Assembly (NCBI GenBank): GCA_944384505.1
Contig: CALWTQ010000032.1
Coordinates: 1 to 39,904, forward strand
Length of the DNA stretch: 39,904 nt
Direction: 5' to 3'
Source of the DNA: an uncultured Mediterraneibacter sp.
GTDB lineage: Bacteria > Bacillota > Clostridia > Lachnospirales > Lachnospiraceae
The position numbers and the translations under genes were made by a program. The notes under the pieces were generated by a model. The model worked only from the letters and a program-made list of their open reading frames with translations. It was not told where the DNA came from and made no database searches. Below are positions 36,838-39,904 of this stretch, one piece after another; position 1 is the first letter of the stretch; every line of letters starts with the position of its first letter.

Positions 36838-37479
36838 ATGATAGTAGATGAACGGATTGTGACTTTTATTAATTCACTTGACACAAAGAACAGCGAGCTT
36901 TTAGAGCAGATTGAGCATGAAGCTCTGTCCGCGGGAGTGCCGATTATACGGCGGGAGATGCAGAGTTTTTTAAAAGTCCTGCTCATGATTCAAAAGCCGC
37001 TCCGGATTCTGGAAGTGGGAACTGCGGTGGGGTTTTCCGCGCTTTTGATGAGTGAGTGCGCGCCGGATGCATGTCATATTACAACAATTGAAAATTACGA
37101 GAAACGCATTCCGACAGCGAGGGAGAATTTCCGCCGTGCAGGCAGAGAAAACCAGATCACGCTGATCGAGGGAGATGCGGCTGATGTGCTGAAAACTCTG
37201 GAAGGCCCTTATGATTTCATCTTTATGGACGCGGCAAAAGGGCAGTATATCCACTACCTGCCGGATGTGATGCGTCTGCTCCCGTCCGGAGGAGTGCTTG
37301 TCTCGGACAATGTAATGCAGGACGGGGATGTGATTCAGTCCCGGTTTGCTGTGGAGCGGAGAAACCGCACGATCCACGCCCGTATGCGGGACTATCTTTA
37401 TGAGCTGAAACACAGGGAAGAACTTGTGACTTCCATTATTCCGCTGGGCGACGGAGCGGCTGTCAGCGTGAAGAGATAA
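36838..37479 (+). CDS. trmR: O-methyltransferase, TrmR (YrrM) type
   Basis: Class I SAM methyltransferase of 213 residues with SAM site LEVGTAVGFSALLMSE, acidic ITTIENYEKR and metal-site DFIFMDAAKGQY. The fold is that of catechol-type O-methyltransferases, but the position directly upstream of a U32 protein matches B. subtilis yrrM, whose product makes 5-methoxyuridine from 5-hydroxyuridine in the tRNA wobble position. The function is thus assigned by context plus family. mltG, often found between RNase J or yrzB and this gene, is absent here. Confidence 0.85.
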   Translation: MIVDERIVTFINSLDTKNSELLEQIEHEALSAGVPIIRREMQSFLKVLLMIQKPLRILEVGTAVGFSALLMSECAPDACHITTIENYEKRIPTARENFRRAGRENQITLIEGDAADVLKTLEGPYDFIFMDAAKGQYIHYLPDVMRLLPSGGVLVSDNVMQDGDVIQSRFAVERRNRTIHARMRDYLYELKHREELVTSIIPLGDGAAVSVKR

Positions 37480-37563
37480 TCCCTGCAGCCCTGAAAGATG
37501 ACAGGCGATTTGGTCAGTTATTTGTAAAACTATGTATTAGGAAAAGTAGAAAGGAAATGAAAC

Positions 37564-38793
37564 ATGAGCAGACATCCTGAACTGTTGATCCCGGCAAGCA
37601 GCCTGGAAGTGTTAAAGACAGCGGTTATATTCGGAGCGGACGCTGTGTATATCGGCGGGGAGGCGTTCGGTCTCCGCGCAAAAGCGAAGAACTTCTCTAT
37701 GGAGGACATGAGAGCGGGGATCGCATTTGCCCATGAACGAGGAGTAAAAGTCTATGTGACCGCAAATATTCTCGCGCATAATGCAGACCTGCCGGGAGTG
37801 AGAGAGTATTTTAGGGAGTTGAAGGAAATCAAACCGGACGCTTTGATTATCGCGGATCCGGGTGTGTTTGACCTGGCAAAGGAAATCTGTCCCGAGATCG
37901 ACAGACATATCAGCACCCAGGCGAACAATACGAATTACGGGACTTATAACTTCTGGTATCGTCAGGGGGCGAGCCGTGTGGTGTCCGCGAGGGAGCTGTC
38001 CATGAAGGAGTTAAAAGAGCTGAGGGAGCATATACCGGAGGATCTGGAGATTGAGACGTTTGTCCATGGCGCTATGTGCATCTCCTATTCGGGCAGATGC
38101 CTTCTGAGCAATTATTTTACCGGGCGTGACGCAAACAGGGGCGCTTGCACCCACCCCTGCCGGTGGAAATATGCCGTGGTGGAGGAGACAAGGCCGGGCG
38201 AGTATATGCCGGTCTATGAAAATGAGAGGGGAACATACATCTTCAACTCCAAAGATCTGTGCATGATCGAGCACATACCGGAGCTGATCGACGCCGGGAT
38301 TGACAGTTTTAAGATCGAGGGACGGATGAAGACAGCCCTCTATGTGGCGACTGTGGCTAGGACATACCGCAGGGCCATAGACGATTATCAGAAAGATCCA
38401 AAGCTTTACCGGGAAAATATGCCCTGGTATCTGGATCAGATCTCAAACTGTACGTACCGTCAGTTTACAACAGGCTTCTTCTTCGGAAAGCCGGATGAAA
38501 CGACCCAGATCTACGACAGTAATACTTATAATAAAGAGTACACATATCTCGGGATATCCGGGGAAATAAAAGACGGGCTGTGCAGAATTGAGCAGCGCAA
38601 CAAGTTCTCTGTCGGAGAGACCATTGAAATCATGAAACCGGACGGGAGAAATATAGAAGTGTCTGTAAAACGCATCCTGAATGAGGACGGGGAAGAGCAG
38701 GAGAACGCTCCCCATTCAAAACAGGTGCTTTGGGTGGAACTGAGCGAAACGCCGGAGAAATATGATATACTGCGCAGAGCGGAGAAAGCCTGA
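37564..38793 (+). CDS. trhP: U32 family protein, tRNA wobble uridine hydroxylation (TrhP type)
   Basis: Classed as peptidase U32 but in bacteria shown to act in prephenate-dependent 5-hydroxyuridine formation at tRNA position 34. The 409 residues show the U32 signature ETFVHGAMCISYSGRCLLSNY with GACTHPCRW after it, whose cysteines fit an Fe-S site, and FKIEGRMK. One full-length copy is present, whereas B. subtilis has two (yrrN, yrrO). It forms a natural pair with the upstream methyltransferase, giving mo5U. AAAGGAAATG lies upstream. Confidence 0.88.
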   Translation: MSRHPELLIPASSLEVLKTAVIFGADAVYIGGEAFGLRAKAKNFSMEDMRAGIAFAHERGVKVYVTANILAHNADLPGVREYFRELKEIKPDALIIADPGVFDLAKEICPEIDRHISTQANNTNYGTYNFWYRQGASRVVSARELSMKELKELREHIPEDLEIETFVHGAMCISYSGRCLLSNYFTGRDANRGACTHPCRWKYAVVEETRPGEYMPVYENERGTYIFNSKDLCMIEHIPELIDAGIDSFKIEGRMKTALYVATVARTYRRAIDDYQKDPKLYRENMPWYLDQISNCTYRQFTTGFFFGKPDETTQIYDSNTYNKEYTYLGISGEIKDGLCRIEQRNKFSVGETIEIMKPDGRNIEVSVKRILNEDGEEQENAPHSKQVLWVELSETPEKYDILRRAEKA

Positions 38794-38867
38794 GTCCTGA
38801 GGAAAGAGGACACACGAACATGAAACCGGGCGGACATGAATGCGGAATCTCCTCTGCGGGAATCATT

Positions 38868-38936
38868 CAGCCATCAGGGATGACAGGAGCTGATTTATAC
38901 CTGCATAAGAATCAGCCCGCCCATCTCTGATGGCTG
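38868..38936. terminator. Nested hairpin between convergent genes
   Basis: Outer stem CAGCCATCAGGGATG (38868-38882) with CATCTCTGATGGCTG (38922-38936), 15 bp with one wobble; inner stem GCTGATT (38889-38895) with AATCAGC (38910-38916). It lies between the trhP-type gene and the converging EFR1 gene and may serve as terminator for both, though no long T-run follows. Confidence 0.5.
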
Positions 38937-38955
38937 TATTAGTACTCTCTATAAA

Positions 38956-39750
38956 TCAAGACTTCCCTTCCAGGAAAATCTCCGGCTCACGGTCATTCTG
39001 GCATACTTTTGTCAGTTTCCTCTCGGCCAGATCCATTTTCAGGGAATTTACGCTTTTTGCTTTCTGCCTGCACATGCGCACACACTTCATGCATCCGATA
39101 CATTTTTTATGGTCGGTCTTTTTCGGGTTGGATAACGAGATGGCTCCGGCCGGACAGACTTTGGCACAGGCGCCGCATTCGGTGCACAGGCTGTTGTCAG
39201 CCTTGGGAAACAGCATGTTCTTCCCGTATTTGCGGTAAGGAGTATTGCCGGGAACAAGAAGGTTAAAGCCTGAGAAATCTGATTCTCTGCGCAGATGGCG
39301 GTTCAGCTCAATGCCGTACTCTGAGGCGGCTTTTAAATCTGTCTTTCCGGGACGCCTTGCTCCGATAAAAGGAACGATAGAATGTTCAGCCGGGAATGCT
39401 CCGGCTCCGATAACTTTAAAGCCCCGCTTCTCAGTCTCATTTTTCAGTTCCAGAAGGGCGTCTTCATATTGACGGCAGCCGTATGTGGCGATCAGAGCCG
39501 CAGGAGTTCCGTTCCCGGAGATATTCTCCAGATAATCCATAAAAAGAGCGGGAACACGGCCATAATATACAGGAATCCCAAAAAGAACAAAATCATTGGC
39601 GTCAAATTTTAATACTGGCTTCTTCTCCTTGTAGACAGACAAATCAAAGGATACGGATTTCAGATCGAAGCTGCGTGCCGTTTCCATAATGATTTTGCGT
39701 GTTGAGCCTGTCGGACTGAAATAGACCAGCTTTAATTCATTCGTTTTCAT
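38956..39750 (-). CDS. EFR1 family ferredoxin (flavodoxin domain plus two 4Fe-4S clusters)
   Basis: Electron-transfer protein of 264 residues. The N-terminal flavodoxin-like domain has an FMN-type loop (YFSPTGSTRK, about 10-19) and FGIPVYYGRVPA; the C-terminal part has two 4Fe-4S motifs, CTECGACAKVCP and CIGCMKCVRMCR. Such EFR1 proteins are common in anaerobic Firmicutes; redox partner unknown. Start 39750 is chosen because GGAGAG sits 10 nt upstream; the longer frame to 39795 would include that site. It is the only gene at this end. Confidence 0.9.
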   Translation of the reverse strand: MKTNELKLVYFSPTGSTRKIIMETARSFDLKSVSFDLSVYKEKKPVLKFDANDFVLFGIPVYYGRVPALFMDYLENISGNGTPAALIATYGCRQYEDALLELKNETEKRGFKVIGAGAFPAEHSIVPFIGARRPGKTDLKAASEYGIELNRHLRRESDFSGFNLLVPGNTPYRKYGKNMLFPKADNSLCTECGACAKVCPAGAISLSNPKKTDHKKCIGCMKCVRMCRQKAKSVNSLKMDLAERKLTKVCQNDREPEIFLEGKS

Positions 39751-39783
39751 ACAACAAAACTCTCCTTTGTACAGAATACAACC

Positions 39784-39838
39784 ATGATAGCACAAAAGAG
39801 GGGAAATTGCACGGAAGAAGTGCGTGACGTATGTGTCA
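39784..39838 (-). promoter_or_regulatory. Probable promoter and operator region of the EFR1 gene
   Basis: Minus strand: a -10-like TATCAT (39789-39784) with no good -35 at 17 bp, and upstream a dyad TGAC-ACATAC-GTCA (39838-39825). The dyad has the TGA-N8-TCA form seen in sites of Crp/Fnr-type regulators. A poor -35 plus an upstream dyad suits an activated promoter. The rest to 39904 is AT-rich and unassigned. Confidence 0.35.
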
Positions 39839-39904
39839 AGTAATCATGGGCACTTTTTTTCATTTATTAATGTCAGTTTATTTCTTTAATTTTCAGATAA
39901 TTCT

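Overview
The window looks like chromosomal DNA of a Gram-positive gut anaerobe of the Clostridia, most likely Lachnospiraceae. The basis is moderate GC, strong AGGAGG ribosome binding sites, tightly packed operons, and gene neighbourhoods typical of Firmicutes (ireB-ruvX-DUF1292-Fur-RNase J, thiI next to a cysteine desulfurase, a potCD fusion, an EFR1 ferredoxin). I saw no rRNA, tRNA, CRISPR array, prophage or transposase. The family assignment is an inference from gene content, not a database match.

Layout. 1-522: no gene; most of it is a long palindromic repeat (copy 1). 523-5484 (minus): two-component system and a MacB/FtsX-type ABC exporter, with a structured leader and an internal terminator. 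5752-7422 (plus): a lone AAA-ATPase/PD-(D/E)XK protein beside a 40-bp fragment of the same repeat. 7504-11845 (minus): beta-glucoside PTS (bglF), 6-phospho-beta-glucosidase and an RpiR regulator. 12004-17777 (plus): M14 peptidase, DUF969/DUF979 membrane pair and pyroglutamyl peptidase, a likely peptide-salvage module. 18019-22331 (plus): polyamine transporter potA-potB-potCD. 22337-22749: repeat copy 2, ending in a terminator. 22843-27094 (plus): M50-like membrane protease, then moaC-mogA-moaA and a GH25 protein. 27138-27334: a different, compact multi-hairpin repeat. 27365-31655 (plus): prmA, rsmE, cysteine desulfurase, thiI. 31735-31968 (minus): an HPr-like protein without the catalytic histidine. 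32086-38793 (plus): mtaB, ireB, ruvX, DUF1292, Fur family, RNase J, trmR-like and trhP-like tRNA modification genes. 38956-39750 (minus): EFR1 flavodoxin/ferredoxin.

The strongest unexplained signal is the repeat pair at 115-517 and 22337-22749. Each copy starts 5 nt past the stop codon of the last gene of a transporter operon, lies in the same sense relative to that operon, folds back on itself over about 340 nt, and is followed by a GC-rich terminator-type hairpin. Arm sequences differ between the copies but base pairing is kept by compensatory changes, while the 23-nt apical loop is nearly constant. That is the pattern expected of a selected RNA (or cruciform) structure. Other notable points are a roughly 150-residue insertion with two Ig-like repeats inside the cytoplasmic PotA ATPase, a Crh-like HPr paralogue, and the reuse of MoaA's essential Gly-Gly codons as the ribosome binding site of the next gene.

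Much of the gene content is core metabolism or translation: tRNA thiolation (cysteine desulfurase plus ThiI), t6A methylthiolation (MtaB), wobble uridine modification (TrhP/TrmR type), ribosome methylation (PrmA, RsmE) and molybdopterin synthesis.
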